Assembly (NCBI GenBank): GCA_018715345.1
Contig: DVLT01000069.1
Coordinates: 1-56,986, forward strand
DNA: 56,986 nt
Source of the DNA: Candidatus Onthocola gallistercoris
GTDB lineage: Bacteria > Bacillota > Clostridia > Lachnospirales > Lachnospiraceae
Direction of reading: 5' to 3'
Below, one piece after another: positions 26,419-35,467 of the stretch. The notes under the pieces were generated by a model. That model saw only the letters and a list, made by a program, of their open reading frames with translations, did no database searches and was not told the DNA's origin. Made by a program: the position numbers and the translations under genes. Positions within the stretch are counted from its first letter, which is position 1. The number at the start of each line of letters is the position of its first letter.

Positions 26419-27405
26419 ATGGCAAAAGTATCGGTCATCGTGGCAGTTTATAATGTGGAAAAATATCTGAATAAATGCGTAGATTCCCTTCTGGCCCAGA
26501 CCCTTTCGGACATCGAGATCCTCCTGGTGGACGACGGCTCCACCGATGGAAGCGGCCGTATATGTGATGATTATGCCGGAAAAGACAACCGTGTCCGGGT
26601 CATCCACAAAGAGAATGGGGGTGTAAGTTCGGCAAGAAATAAAGGCCTATTTGAGGCTTCTGCAGAATATGTCGGTTTTGTAGACAGCGATGACTACGTT
26701 GCTGAAGATATGTATGAATGCCTTTATTCTAATCTCAAAAAGGAAGATGCGGATGTTTCCGTATGCGGAATTTACCACTGCTATACAAATGAGATGCGGA
26801 CCACAGAAGATGTCTCCGGGTACTACGTTACAGACGCCAAAGAAATCATAAGAATGGTCATGGATTCAAGAAAGATTTCTGTGAATCCGGTGAACAAATT
26901 ATATAAAAAAGAATTGTTTGATGATCTGTTATTTCCGGAAGGGAAACTAAGCGAAGATGCTCATATTATGATCCGTCTTTTGTCAAAAATCCGGAAAGCT
27001 GTTATCTCAATGGCGCCTAAATATTACTATGTTCATAGAGCGGGAAGCATTACAACGAAAACTTTTACACGAGCAGATTTAAGCGTTATCGAAGCGTATA
27101 GCAATAATTTGAAATTTATACTGGAGAATTATCCGGATTTGGAAAAGGTGGCCTGGTTCCGCTATTACTGGGCGCACTTTTATGTATTGGACAAGATGAT
27201 GGCTACACCGCATTTAAGCTCATCGGATCAAAAAATAAAAAAAAGGATCATACATAGGATCCGTAAATCAAGTAGAGGTATTTTAAGGAATCCTTATGTG
27301 GGATCCAGCCGAAAGATATCGGTGGCGGCCTTGAAGATCCATCCTCTGCTTTATCGAATATGTGTGCAGCTGTATTCAAAAAAGAAACGGCAGTTATTTG
27401 GGTAA
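26419..27405 (+). CDS. Family 2 glycosyltransferase (EpsE/WcaA-like)
   Basis: A 328-residue GT-A glycosyltransferase: VSVIVAVYNVEKYLNKCVDSLL, EILLVDDGSTDGSG, ENGGVSSARNKGL and the DxD-equivalent VDSDDYV are all textbook. After about residue 200 the sequence is variable, as expected for acceptor specificity. The ATG at 26419 lies just after the LicD-2 stop; longer in-frame readings from 26266 would overlap LicD-2 and are not credible. Base composition drops in GC from about 26630 onward into the next gene, unlike the flanking genes, suggesting exchange of a module. Confidence 0.9.
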   Translation: MAKVSVIVAVYNVEKYLNKCVDSLLAQTLSDIEILLVDDGSTDGSGRICDDYAGKDNRVRVIHKENGGVSSARNKGLFEASAEYVGFVDSDDYVAEDMYECLYSNLKKEDADVSVCGIYHCYTNEMRTTEDVSGYYVTDAKEIIRMVMDSRKISVNPVNKLYKKELFDDLLFPEGKLSEDAHIMIRLLSKIRKAVISMAPKYYYVHRAGSITTKTFTRADLSVIEAYSNNLKFILENYPDLEKVAWFRYYWAHFYVLDKMMATPHLSSSDQKIKKRIIHRIRKSSRGILRNPYVGSSRKISVAALKIHPLLYRICVQLYSKKKRQLFG

Positions 27406-27410
27406 GAATT

Positions 27411-28496
27411 ATGAAGAGGATATGTATTATTGATTATGATATGTCTGTCAGAGGGGGTGTTGAGCAGGTAACGACATCTCTGGCAAATGCTTTATGTGAA
27501 CAATACGAAGTCTATGTACTGAGTTTATGTCTGGCAAATGGTAAATGTGCATATGAACTTTCCGAACGTGTCAAATTAAAGATTTTGCAAAAGGAAGGAG
27601 CACGGATTCGGCATGTTCTAAAAAACGGCTTCAGGGATTTGAGAAAATTTCTGAAAAAAGAAAAGATCGACTGCGCTTTGACCATGGGGACTTATGCTGG
27701 CGCTCTGGCTTCAGTGATGAACATCGGAGGCAAGACAAAACTGATCTTCTGCGATCATGGCGCTTTGATGAACCAATGGAAAGAAAAAAATACCCGTTGT
27801 ATGCGGTGGATCGCCAGCAAGTTCTCAAAACGAACGGTGACGCTGACAGACCGCAGCCGTCGGGATTATATAAAAAGGTTCCATACAAATCCGAAAAAAA
27901 TATGCCGGATCTACAACTGGATCGATGATGAAGTTGTGAAAATGTCCGGCAGTTATTCCACAGCTTCCCATTATATATTGTCTGCCGGCCGATTTGGCAA
28001 GGAAAAAGGCTATGATATGCTGGTGGAAGTGGCAAAAAAGGTTTTGCCAAAGTTCCCGGACTGGCAGTGGCATCTTTACGGCGATGGTCCGACTCTGCCC
28101 TGGGTACGGGATAAGATCGCTGAGTATGGCTTGGAAAAGCAGCTGATCTTAAAAGGTATGGTCAGCGATATGTACAGCCGTTATAAGGATTATGCGGTGA
28201 TCGTGCTGCCGTCATATAGAGAGGGACTGCCTCTTGTCCTGTTGGAAGGGAAAGCCAATCACCTTCCGGAAGTCAGCTTTGATGTGATGACCGGACCGGG
28301 GGAGATCATCCAGGATGGAAAAGACGGCTTTTTGATAAAGCCTTACGATATAGAAGAAATGGCTGAAAAGTTGGGACAGCTGATGGCGTCCGAGCATTTG
28401 CGCCAGACCTTCTCGGAAAATACCGGGAAAAAACTTCCGGAATTTGACAAGAAGCGTATTTTAAAACAATGGATACAGTTGATCGACAATCTTTGA
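27411..28496 (+). CDS. Family 4 glycosyltransferase
   Basis: A 361-residue GT-B retaining glycosyltransferase. The N-terminal RGGVEQVTTSLANAL is the acceptor-side glycine motif; ILSAGRFGKEKGYDML, HLYGDGPTLP and the donor-binding SYREGLPLVLLEG (EX7E-like) mark the C-terminal domain. It adds a sugar from a nucleotide donor, possibly GDP-D-rhamnose, but specificity cannot be read from sequence. The first 230 bases are AT-rich like the end of the preceding gene; the later part returns to the local composition. The ATG at 27411 has only a weak ribosome site (GGGTAAG), consistent with coupling to the gene 5 bp upstream. Confidence 0.9.
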   Translation: MKRICIIDYDMSVRGGVEQVTTSLANALCEQYEVYVLSLCLANGKCAYELSERVKLKILQKEGARIRHVLKNGFRDLRKFLKKEKIDCALTMGTYAGALASVMNIGGKTKLIFCDHGALMNQWKEKNTRCMRWIASKFSKRTVTLTDRSRRDYIKRFHTNPKKICRIYNWIDDEVVKMSGSYSTASHYILSAGRFGKEKGYDMLVEVAKKVLPKFPDWQWHLYGDGPTLPWVRDKIAEYGLEKQLILKGMVSDMYSRYKDYAVIVLPSYREGLPLVLLEGKANHLPEVSFDVMTGPGEIIQDGKDGFLIKPYDIEEMAEKLGQLMASEHLRQTFSENTGKKLPEFDKKRILKQWIQLIDNL

Positions 28497-28519
28497 TGAC
28501 TTGAGATGGGAGGCTTTTT

Positions 28520-30025
28520 TTGAGGAAATGTCTTCGCTATTCTCTGATGGTCGGGGCTATGGTATGTCTGATCGTGGGCCTGTTGCAGTCCCTGGAATAT
28601 GCTCTGCTTCTTTCCGGTGTCTGTTTGCTGCTCAACAATCTGATATATTGTACGGAAAATATTTATCAGAGGATCGTATTTTTAATCTTTAACTGCACAT
28701 TTGCCGTATTTTTGATGGGACGGCCGGTGATCGACATGTTCCGGGGGAATCCCCTGTGGAATTATGAGTATGAACATGTTTTTTTTGCTCTCATCAGTAT
28801 CGTGATCAGCCTGTTTTGCCTTTTTGCTGGGGCTATGTTTGCAGATGCCCTTCATCAGAAGGATATATGCAAAGGCGGCAAAAAGGAATCGGCAGCCCAA
28901 AAGGTGTATCGGGAAAGATATCGGATATCTTTGCAGGATGTGTCTTTGGCCCTTTACTGGCTGACCATGGTCATCTATTTGATCACCCAGTTGGAGCGGC
29001 TGGCCTATATGCAAGGGCGTAGCTATGAGGAATATTATGCCACCTTTTCGTCCAGCTTACCCTATATTTTCGATATCATGGCCTCTTTCATGCGCTATAG
29101 CTTGTGTATGTTCCTGGCAACTATGCCCTCAAAAAAGCGGGCATTTGTGCCATTGACGGTGTATCTGCTGTCGGCGGTGCCGTCTTTGCTGATCGGTATC
29201 CGCAATACCATCGTGCTCAACGCGATTTTCATATTTGTCTATTATTTCATACGGGACGCGCTGGAAGATAAGGAAAAATGGATCGGACGTCTGGAACGGC
29301 TGGCTGTGGCGGTCATCGTTCCGGTGGCTTTGGTCTTTTTGGCTGCCTACAATTATCTGAGAGCCGGTACAGCCATTGCGGTACACGGCGTCTGGGCTCT
29401 TTTAGTGGATCTGTTCTACAAACAAGGGGTTTCCTTCTGGGTATTGTGTATCGGCCATCAAGCCATACCGGAGTTGCCGTGGCATCCTTTCCGGAACTAC
29501 ACGTTTGGGGGCATCATCGATTATTTTACCCATGGCACGATCGCCCAGAAGCTGTTTGGGGCTCAAAGTCTGGGGACAGGCAACAATATCATCCAGGCAA
29601 CATTAGGCAACAGTTTTTCCCACAGTATGTCTTATGTGACCCGCGGTGATGATTATCTGGCCGGAATGGGATGGGGTTCGTCTTACATTTTGGAAGTATT
29701 TACCGATTTCGGCTATATTGGTCTGGTCATTTTTAACCTCATTTTAGGTTTCCTGCTTATATATGGTATATACTGGGCACGGAAGCGGCATTTTGCCTTT
29801 ACCGTATTTCTGCTCAGCATCACGTCCATTTTCTTTATACCAAGGGCGGAGGCCACCGGCTGGATCGAATTTTTGATCAACATCCGTTTTTGGGTTCCGG
29901 TCATCTTTTGTTACATGGCGGCCGGATTATTGGTCAAAACCTATGGCTATAAACAGTTGGACCCGGATTATAAACGAATAAAATGGAAAGGAAGTCACTA
30001 TGTTTCAAAAATTCGGATTAAATGA
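28520..30025 (+). CDS. wzy: Oligosaccharide repeat-unit polymerase (Wzy-like)
   Basis: A 501-residue polytopic membrane protein with about ten to eleven hydrophobic helices and a large extracytoplasmic loop (about 310-400, containing GIIDYFTHGTIAQKLFGAQ and YLAGMGWGSSYILEV), the layout of O-antigen/capsule polymerases. It would join undecaprenyl-linked repeats on the outer membrane face. The start is a TTG at 28520 with a GGGAGG site six bases upstream. It lies between glycosyltransferases and the Wzz- and Wzx-like genes. Sequence families of Wzy are very divergent, so the call rests on topology, the D-G-W-GSSY motif region and context. Confidence 0.82.
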   Translation: MRKCLRYSLMVGAMVCLIVGLLQSLEYALLLSGVCLLLNNLIYCTENIYQRIVFLIFNCTFAVFLMGRPVIDMFRGNPLWNYEYEHVFFALISIVISLFCLFAGAMFADALHQKDICKGGKKESAAQKVYRERYRISLQDVSLALYWLTMVIYLITQLERLAYMQGRSYEEYYATFSSSLPYIFDIMASFMRYSLCMFLATMPSKKRAFVPLTVYLLSAVPSLLIGIRNTIVLNAIFIFVYYFIRDALEDKEKWIGRLERLAVAVIVPVALVFLAAYNYLRAGTAIAVHGVWALLVDLFYKQGVSFWVLCIGHQAIPELPWHPFRNYTFGGIIDYFTHGTIAQKLFGAQSLGTGNNIIQATLGNSFSHSMSYVTRGDDYLAGMGWGSSYILEVFTDFGYIGLVIFNLILGFLLIYGIYWARKRHFAFTVFLLSITSIFFIPRAEATGWIEFLINIRFWVPVIFCYMAAGLLVKTYGYKQLDPDYKRIKWKGSHYVSKIRIK

Positions 30026-30779
30026 TGTGTTTACAGGATTCTGGAAATTTAAAATATGGCTGATCGCTGCGACGCTTGTGTTGGGATGCGGTACAACGGC
30101 TGTGCTGTATTGGAATCAGTCCAGAAATGCGGTGGATCTCACGGGAAAAGAGCTCTATTGCAGCTCGGCGTCTTTTTATTTTGAACCTTCCTATGAAGGC
30201 GATACCCAGATCATCGTTTCGGAGGACGGGGTGACGGCGGAAACATTGGCGGTGACCTATAATGTGATGCTGGATGCGGATTTCTGTAAACAGCATGTCT
30301 ATGACTATCTTCTGGAAATATACAGTGAAGATGAATTAAAAAAACTGGTGGGAAAGGATACCATCGACATTCACTCCTTCCAGGATTATTTCAAACATAA
30401 TATATTGTCGGATGGCCGCTGCCTGAACATATTTACCACTTGCCAGGACGAGGCTTTTGCCGGAAATCTTTTGGATGCCTATGTGGATTATCTGACCATG
30501 GTGGTCAACGATCAGATGAGCAATACCCGGATGATCTCCCTGGGCGGCGCGGACCAGATCCTGCCGCTTTCAGCTTCAAACAATGATATCGTTTCCGGAT
30601 ATCTGAATGATCTGACGCTGGTGGATATCATCTGTGTGTTTGTCATTGTGTTTGGCGTTTTATGTATTTTGCTTTTTATATACCTGCTTTTCTTCCCCAC
30701 CATGAACCGGGCATCGGATTTTTCCTATTACGATGTGAATGTGATCGGGGAGATCGATCTGAACAGAAAGGGTGACTGA
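30000..30779 (+). CDS. Wzz/CpsC-like chain-length regulator
   Basis: A 259-residue protein with two transmembrane segments (about 20-38 and 208-232) enclosing one extracytoplasmic domain, and a short cytoplasmic tail. This is the topology and size of CpsC/Wzz membrane modulators, which set chain length and, in Gram-positives, activate a partner CpsD tyrosine kinase. The ATG lies 26 nt inside the end of wzy, so the two are translationally coupled. The partner gene directly downstream is a degenerate CpsD, so any activating contact would be non-enzymatic. Sequence resemblance is weak and the call relies on topology and context. Confidence 0.65.
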   Translation: MFQKFGLNDVFTGFWKFKIWLIAATLVLGCGTTAVLYWNQSRNAVDLTGKELYCSSASFYFEPSYEGDTQIIVSEDGVTAETLAVTYNVMLDADFCKQHVYDYLLEIYSEDELKKLVGKDTIDIHSFQDYFKHNILSDGRCLNIFTTCQDEAFAGNLLDAYVDYLTMVVNDQMSNTRMISLGGADQILPLSASNNDIVSGYLNDLTLVDIICVFVIVFGVLCILLFIYLLFFPTMNRASDFSYYDVNVIGEIDLNRKGD

Positions 30780-30782
30780 CGT

Positions 30783-31217
30783 ATGAGGACATCTTCCGTT
30801 TATACATTATCAAAAACTGCTAAAAATCAGGAAGCTGTGAAAATGATGGCAGAAAATATGATCCAGATGTGCCGTGAAAAGGATCTGCGAGTGATCGGTC
30901 TGACAACCAGTACCCGGTATGTGGATTACAAGAAAAAGGCCGGGAAAGAGCTGGCAAAGGCGATGACCGAGGCGGGATATCCCACCGGTTATTCGGAGGA
31001 CGGCGCGAGGATGGAGCCATCCGGTAAAGAACAATGTCTGTTGGTGGATATACCGCCGATCCATCTGTTTGCCGACGGGATGAATACGGCCAAAAAGATG
31101 GACGGCGTTATCAGCGTGGAACGCTATGCTTACACCCGATATAAGGACTTTGAGGTCATGCTGAAAGCCCTTCTGGAAAAGAACATCCTATTTTTAGGTG
31201 TTGTGGCCCACCGGTAA
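30783..31217 (+). CDS. Short CpsD-like protein lacking the Walker A motif (pseudo BY-kinase)
   Basis: A 144-residue cytoplasmic protein that follows the CpsD/Wze tyrosine-kinase pattern but without its catalytic parts. VIGLTTS (37-43) matches the strand before the P-loop, yet the GxGKT loop is replaced by RYVDYKK (45-51). The Walker A' region reads YSEDGA. A Walker-B-like LLVDIPPI (86-93) and the C-terminal MDGVISVERYA...LFLGVVAHR match the CpsD core well. About 60 residues of the usual middle are missing and there is no tyrosine-rich tail. It follows the CpsC-like gene by 3 bp. It may be a non-catalytic regulator or scaffold for the polymerase/Wzz complex. The reading frame is intact, so decay to a pseudogene is not evident. 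Confidence 0.65.
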   Translation: MRTSSVYTLSKTAKNQEAVKMMAENMIQMCREKDLRVIGLTTSTRYVDYKKKAGKELAKAMTEAGYPTGYSEDGARMEPSGKEQCLLVDIPPIHLFADGMNTAKKMDGVISVERYAYTRYKDFEVMLKALLEKNILFLGVVAHR

Positions 31218-31228
31218 AGGGGGATAAG

Positions 31229-32743
31229 ATGCGGAATAAACAAGCTTTTAAAAACATGCTTTCCAATATCATTCTCCAGGTGATCATATCCATATCAGGC
31301 ATCATCCTGCCGAGATTTTTTATTGCCGGATATGGATCGGAGATGAATGGACTCATTTCATCGATCAATCAGTTTATCACTTACATGGGGCTGGTGGAGG
31401 CGGGCATCGGCTCAGCGGCCATTGTTTCTTTATACAAGCCTTTGGCAGATAAAGACCATTACCGGATCAACCGGATTTTGTCCGGGGCTAAAAGGTTTTA
31501 TTTTAAGTCCGGCTATATCTTTTTGAGCCTGGTCGTGGCATTGATCATATTCTATCCGATGCTCAGGAATAACAGTATTGATTCCTGGGTGGTCCGCTGG
31601 ATGATACTGATCTTGGCTGGAAGCGGAATTGTCGATTATTTTCTTTTGGGAAAGTATCGTGTGCTTCTCACGGCGGATCAACGCAGCTATGTGATCACCT
31701 CCGCCCAGTCCATTGGTACGATCTTAAATACGGTCATTACCATCGGGCTGATCCAGATCCATGCCAATGTCCTTCTGGTAAAACTGGTGGCAACGCTGGT
31801 TTACGTGCTCCGGTTCATCATCATTTATGCCTATGCCCGGCGCCATTACACATATATCAATTTCCGTGAAAAACCGGATAAGAATGCGTTTAAGCAGCGG
31901 TGGGATGTGCTGGCCCATCAGATCAGCAATATGGTCGTCAGCAATACAGACATGATCACCCTGACCGTATTCGGCGGGGCAAAAGCTCTGTTGGAAGTCA
32001 GCGTTTACTCGGTCTATAATCTGGTGGGATATGCCCTGTTTTCCCTGATGAACGCGTTCAACAGCGGATTGACGGCCAGCTTCGGTGAGATCATTTCAAA
32101 GGGAGAAAAGAAAACACTGGAAAATACGTTTTCCAATTATGAATATATGTATTTCACTCTCCAATCCATCTGTTATACATGCATGAGTATTCTGATCCTG
32201 CCTTTTGTATCGGTCTACACAGCGGGCATCACGGACGCCGTATATGTGCGGCCTGTGGTGGCAGCCATGTTTTGCGTCATTGGTTATGCCCAGACGATAC
32301 GGACCCCAGGTCTGACGATCATCTGCGCGGCAGGGCATTATACCCAGACGAGAAATCGGGCGCTTTTGGAAGCAGCCATCAATCTGGTGGTTTCCATCGC
32401 GCTGGTCCGACCGTTGGGCATGGTGGGTGTGCTCATCGGTACGATCTGTTCCTACGCCTACCGCAGCGTGGATATCATTATTTACAATGCCCGGTATCTT
32501 GTAAAAGGAACGATGAAGAAAACATTGGAGCGGATCATCCGGAATCTGCTGACCGCAGTTGCGGTGATCACGGTCATGCTGATGATCACGCCTTCTTTGA
32601 TGACCAGCTGGACCCAGTGGTTTTTGTATGCTGTGCTGACCGGGGTTGTCACTTCAGCGGTATTTGGAGTTGTGAATTTTATTTTTGAACCCCAGCAGTT
32701 TAAAATGCTTTTGAACCGTCTGAAAAGCATATTCACCCGTTGA
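31229..32743 (+). CDS. wzx: Polysaccharide flippase (Wzx, MOP superfamily)
   Basis: A 504-residue membrane protein with about twelve to fourteen helices. The N terminus LSNIILQVIISISGIILPRFFIAGYG and GLISSINQFITYMGLVEAGIGSA resemble MviN/MATE-related polysaccharide transporters. It should flip the undecaprenyl-linked repeat unit across the membrane for Wzy. It is the last gene of the long operon before LCP2, which has its own promoter. The ribosome site AAAGGGGG is 7 bases before the ATG. Confidence 0.9.
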   Translation: MRNKQAFKNMLSNIILQVIISISGIILPRFFIAGYGSEMNGLISSINQFITYMGLVEAGIGSAAIVSLYKPLADKDHYRINRILSGAKRFYFKSGYIFLSLVVALIIFYPMLRNNSIDSWVVRWMILILAGSGIVDYFLLGKYRVLLTADQRSYVITSAQSIGTILNTVITIGLIQIHANVLLVKLVATLVYVLRFIIIYAYARRHYTYINFREKPDKNAFKQRWDVLAHQISNMVVSNTDMITLTVFGGAKALLEVSVYSVYNLVGYALFSLMNAFNSGLTASFGEIISKGEKKTLENTFSNYEYMYFTLQSICYTCMSILILPFVSVYTAGITDAVYVRPVVAAMFCVIGYAQTIRTPGLTIICAAGHYTQTRNRALLEAAINLVVSIALVRPLGMVGVLIGTICSYAYRSVDIIIYNARYLVKGTMKKTLERIIRNLLTAVAVITVMLMITPSLMTSWTQWFLYAVLTGVVTSAVFGVVNFIFEPQQFKMLLNRLKSIFTR

Positions 32744-32755
32744 TAAATGAATCTA

Positions 32756-32784
32756 TTGCCATTTATCCGGTATTCAAGTATAAT
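32756..32784 (+). promoter_or_regulatory. Promoter of LCP2
   Basis: TTGCCA at 32756-32761, 17 bp, TATAAT at 32779-32784, about 30 bp before the LCP2 start. It lets LCP2 be expressed apart from the biosynthetic operon. Confidence 0.65.
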
Positions 32785-32813
32785 TTAAAAAAAATCAGAG
32801 GATGAGGAAAAGA

Positions 32814-34874
32814 ATGTCAAGGAAGAGCACGTTTGATGAGTTTGAGGAGTTGGGACAAGAGTCTCTGGACGAATCAAAGTCAGACAGAAAGGAATCGGGG
32901 GAAGTAACCGCAGCGCAAAACAAGCCGGAAACGCCTTCAGAAATTGCTTTTACACCCATGAAGGGCGGAACAGTCAGAGAAGAGCATTACGGCAGAGATG
33001 AAGGCATGCGGGATAAAAGAAAACAGAAGAGCAAAACTGGAAAGAAAAGGCGGATACCCATCGTAGGCATTATATTTGCGGTCATCCAGCTCATATGTTC
33101 CGGTGTATTTCTGTGGAGTCTGGGGACATTGGATATGCTTCCCATGCGGTACTTCGCGCTGGTTGTCATCCTGCTTCTTGTTTTAGCAGGGATCGCATTT
33201 GCCCTCCAGTGGCTCCGTCATGTCCATATCGTGGGAAAAGTTATGGCGGCGCTGGTATCGATCTTGCTGATCATCGTGACCATATATATAGCAAGAACCC
33301 ATGGATTGCTTCAAAATATAACAGCGGGCAGTACATACCAGACAGATAAGATCGTGGTGGCGGTACTCCAGGATGACGAAGCAGAGTCCATTGTGGATGC
33401 GGTGGATTATGAGTTTGGGATCACCCGTTCATTGGATCGGGAAAAGGTGGATCTGGCCATCAGTCAGATCAATGATACCATCGGTGTACAGATTTCAACG
33501 GTGGAATATGATTCCTATTCGGATCTGGTGAATGCCCTGTACGATGGCGATGTGGAAGCGATCATCTATAACCAGGCCATGAACGATCTGATCGAGGAAA
33601 ACAACGAAGGTTTTACGGAGCGGGTACGTATTTTGGACAACTTTGATGTCCAGACCGAAGTATTTATGGAGGATGTCCCGGATCTTCCCATTACAGAGGA
33701 TCCGTTCATACTGTTTTTAAGCGGTATGGATGTATATGGGGATATCCAGGAGACAGGCAGAAGCGATGTGAATATATTAGCTTGTGTCAATCCCACCACC
33801 AAGCAGGTACTCCTTATCAGTATTCCCCGGGATGCCTATGTGGAGATCCCCGGAATTACCAGCTATGGTGAAAAGGACAAGCTGACCCATGCGGGTATGT
33901 ATGGCGTCCAGTATTCCATGAATGCCTTGGAGGAACTTTTCGATGTGGATGTGAATTACTATGTGCGGGTCAACTTTTCATCGCTGATCATGATGGTGGA
34001 TGCCCTGGGCGGTATCGATGTGGATTCGGACTATGCCTTTTCCACATATTATAAACAGTACACCCAGGCCACAGATACGTGGGAGTATTACAATTATACA
34101 AAAGGCACCAATCATCTGAATGGCGATCATGCGTTGGCCTTTGCCAGAGAGCGGATGAACCTTCCCGGCGGGGATTACCAGCGGGGTAAAAATCAGCAGA
34201 AAGTCATCGAAGGGCTTCTGGAAAAGATCAAGTCGCCATCCATATTGTTGAATTACACGGATCTTTTGGACAGTCTGTCCGGAAAGATGGATACCAGCCT
34301 GTCATCCCAGCAGATCGCCAGTCTGGTAAAAATGCAGTTGAATGATGGCGCAGAGTGGAATATTGTTTCGGCCAGTGTATATGGAACCTCTTCCCAGGAA
34401 TATTGCGCTTCCTATTCCGGTTCGCCTCTTTCTGTGGAAATCCTGGATGATGATTCCATAGCGGCAGTCAAAGAAGTGATCGATGCTCTGTTTGCGGGAG
34501 AGGTGATCAGCGAGCCTCGGACAACGGATCTGGAATCGGCTTACGAGGTGGATGAGGATGAACTGGACAGCGAGTATTATATGAATAACCATGCGTCAGA
34601 CTGGGAATATGGCAGCGATTATTTTACTGTAGGTAAAAACGGCGGCGGCAGCAGTTCGGGAAGTTCCGATACCGAAGCCGATTATGATTATTCTTACGAT
34701 CAGGGATACAGTGGGGACTACGACTATTCCTATGATTACAGTGAAGGAAGCGGTACGGATTATGGTACAGATACCACAGTGCCGGACGATGGATATACAG
34801 ACGATGCCATTTATGAGGAAACCTATGTGGAAGAGGATTATGGTTCTTACGATACGGAATCCGTTTATGAATAA
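32814..34874 (+). CDS. LytR-CpsA-Psr (LCP) family wall-polymer ligase 2 with long N- and C-terminal extensions
   Basis: A 686-residue paralogue of LCP1. A charged cytoplasmic region of about 85 residues precedes three transmembrane segments, then a CpsA-like accessory domain and an LCP domain (SRSDVNIL type marks GRSDVNILA, SIPRDAYVE, KLTHAGMYG, VDALGGIDVD, FARERMNLPGGDYQR). After the LCP domain comes an extracellular low-complexity tail of about 75 residues rich in Asp, Tyr, Ser and Gly (DYDYSYD-type repeats), absent from LCP1. The start at 32814 has AGGA at proper spacing; the ATG at 32802 overlaps that site. Role: attachment of glycopolymer to peptidoglycan; the tail may bind cations or wall components (inference). 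Confidence 0.9.
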   Translation: MSRKSTFDEFEELGQESLDESKSDRKESGEVTAAQNKPETPSEIAFTPMKGGTVREEHYGRDEGMRDKRKQKSKTGKKRRIPIVGIIFAVIQLICSGVFLWSLGTLDMLPMRYFALVVILLLVLAGIAFALQWLRHVHIVGKVMAALVSILLIIVTIYIARTHGLLQNITAGSTYQTDKIVVAVLQDDEAESIVDAVDYEFGITRSLDREKVDLAISQINDTIGVQISTVEYDSYSDLVNALYDGDVEAIIYNQAMNDLIEENNEGFTERVRILDNFDVQTEVFMEDVPDLPITEDPFILFLSGMDVYGDIQETGRSDVNILACVNPTTKQVLLISIPRDAYVEIPGITSYGEKDKLTHAGMYGVQYSMNALEELFDVDVNYYVRVNFSSLIMMVDALGGIDVDSDYAFSTYYKQYTQATDTWEYYNYTKGTNHLNGDHALAFARERMNLPGGDYQRGKNQQKVIEGLLEKIKSPSILLNYTDLLDSLSGKMDTSLSSQQIASLVKMQLNDGAEWNIVSASVYGTSSQEYCASYSGSPLSVEILDDDSIAAVKEVIDALFAGEVISEPRTTDLESAYEVDEDELDSEYYMNNHASDWEYGSDYFTVGKNGGGSSSGSSDTEADYDYSYDQGYSGDYDYSYDYSEGSGTDYGTDTTVPDDGYTDDAIYEETYVEEDYGSYDTESVYE

Positions 34875-34892
34875 GCTTGACGTTATGTGATC

Positions 34893-34945
34893 AAAAGGAC
34901 GTGCAGCCAAATCTTTAAAAGCAGATTTGGGGCGCGTCCTTTTTT
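34893..34945 (+). terminator. Terminator of the polysaccharide locus
   Basis: Outer stem AAAAGGACG with CGTCCTTTT, inner stem ccaaatct/agatttgg, followed by a T-run (34939-34945). Confidence 0.8.
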
Positions 34946-35239
34946 AGGCCATTGGGAAGCGGGAACCTGTTGCCTGTTACGCCCATCCAATGACCAGGAT
35001 ATTTGTGTGGAGGCGGAAAAGGCAAGCCATTGGATTATTTTAAAATAATTTATCAGATATGCGTATTTATTTCCTCAAAACATCATTTTTGGTGTAAAAT
35101 ATAAGTATATTTAAAGAGAAATCTATGAATTGATGTTTTGGATAAGATAAATGATTTGATTGGTGACAGGCGATTTTGTACGATAGGATGAGCGTGCCGT
35201 GGTATGGAGCAGACACATTCCCAAAGTTTCGACTAAATA
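34946..35239. other. Non-coding interval
   Basis: AT-rich spacer after the polysaccharide terminator. It holds a cattgg/ccaatg inverted repeat (34950-34955/34987-34992) and the first copy of a direct repeat ATTTTGTAC (35173-35181; second copy 35348-35356). I see no gene or RNA gene here. Confidence 0.4.
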
Positions 35240-35294
35240 CGACAAATTGTCGATAGATTGTGGTTGATGAAGAATCATTGTGATGATACAATGA
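35240..35294 (+). promoter_or_regulatory. Promoter with two candidate operators before the DUF4367-like gene
   Basis: TTGATG at 35264-35269, 17 bp, TACAAT at 35287-35292. The inverted repeat TCATTGT-N6-ACAATGA (35275-35294) covers the spacer and -10. A palindrome CGACAAATTGTCG (35240-35252) sits just upstream of the -35. Such positions suit a repressor and an activator or second repressor site. The regulator is unknown. Confidence 0.45.
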
Positions 35295-35343
35295 TGAAGT
35301 GTGAAAAATAGCTATTTTTTATGCGGTTTTAATGGGATAAATA

Positions 35344-35396
35344 GGTCATTTTGTACAAAAATAAAAAAGTTCCAAAAAACATGTCACAAAATGTCC
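35344..35396 (+). other. Imperfect inverted repeat in the leader of the DUF4367-like gene
   Basis: GGTCATTTTGTAC and GTCACAAAATGTCC face each other across about 26 bases, with TTTT following. It could be a leader hairpin with attenuation potential or a further protein-binding site. Confidence 0.3.
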
Positions 35397-35467
35397 TTTT
35401 AAAGGGATATATAAGTGGAGATGTGAATGAGGTCACCAGGTTAATTCACGTAAAAGGAGGCGAAATA

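Noticed and set aside
35351..35467. Upstream extension of the DUF4367-like protein
   Set aside because: No ribosome site precedes it, and it passes through an inverted repeat and the strong AAAAGGAGG that serves the TTG at 35468.
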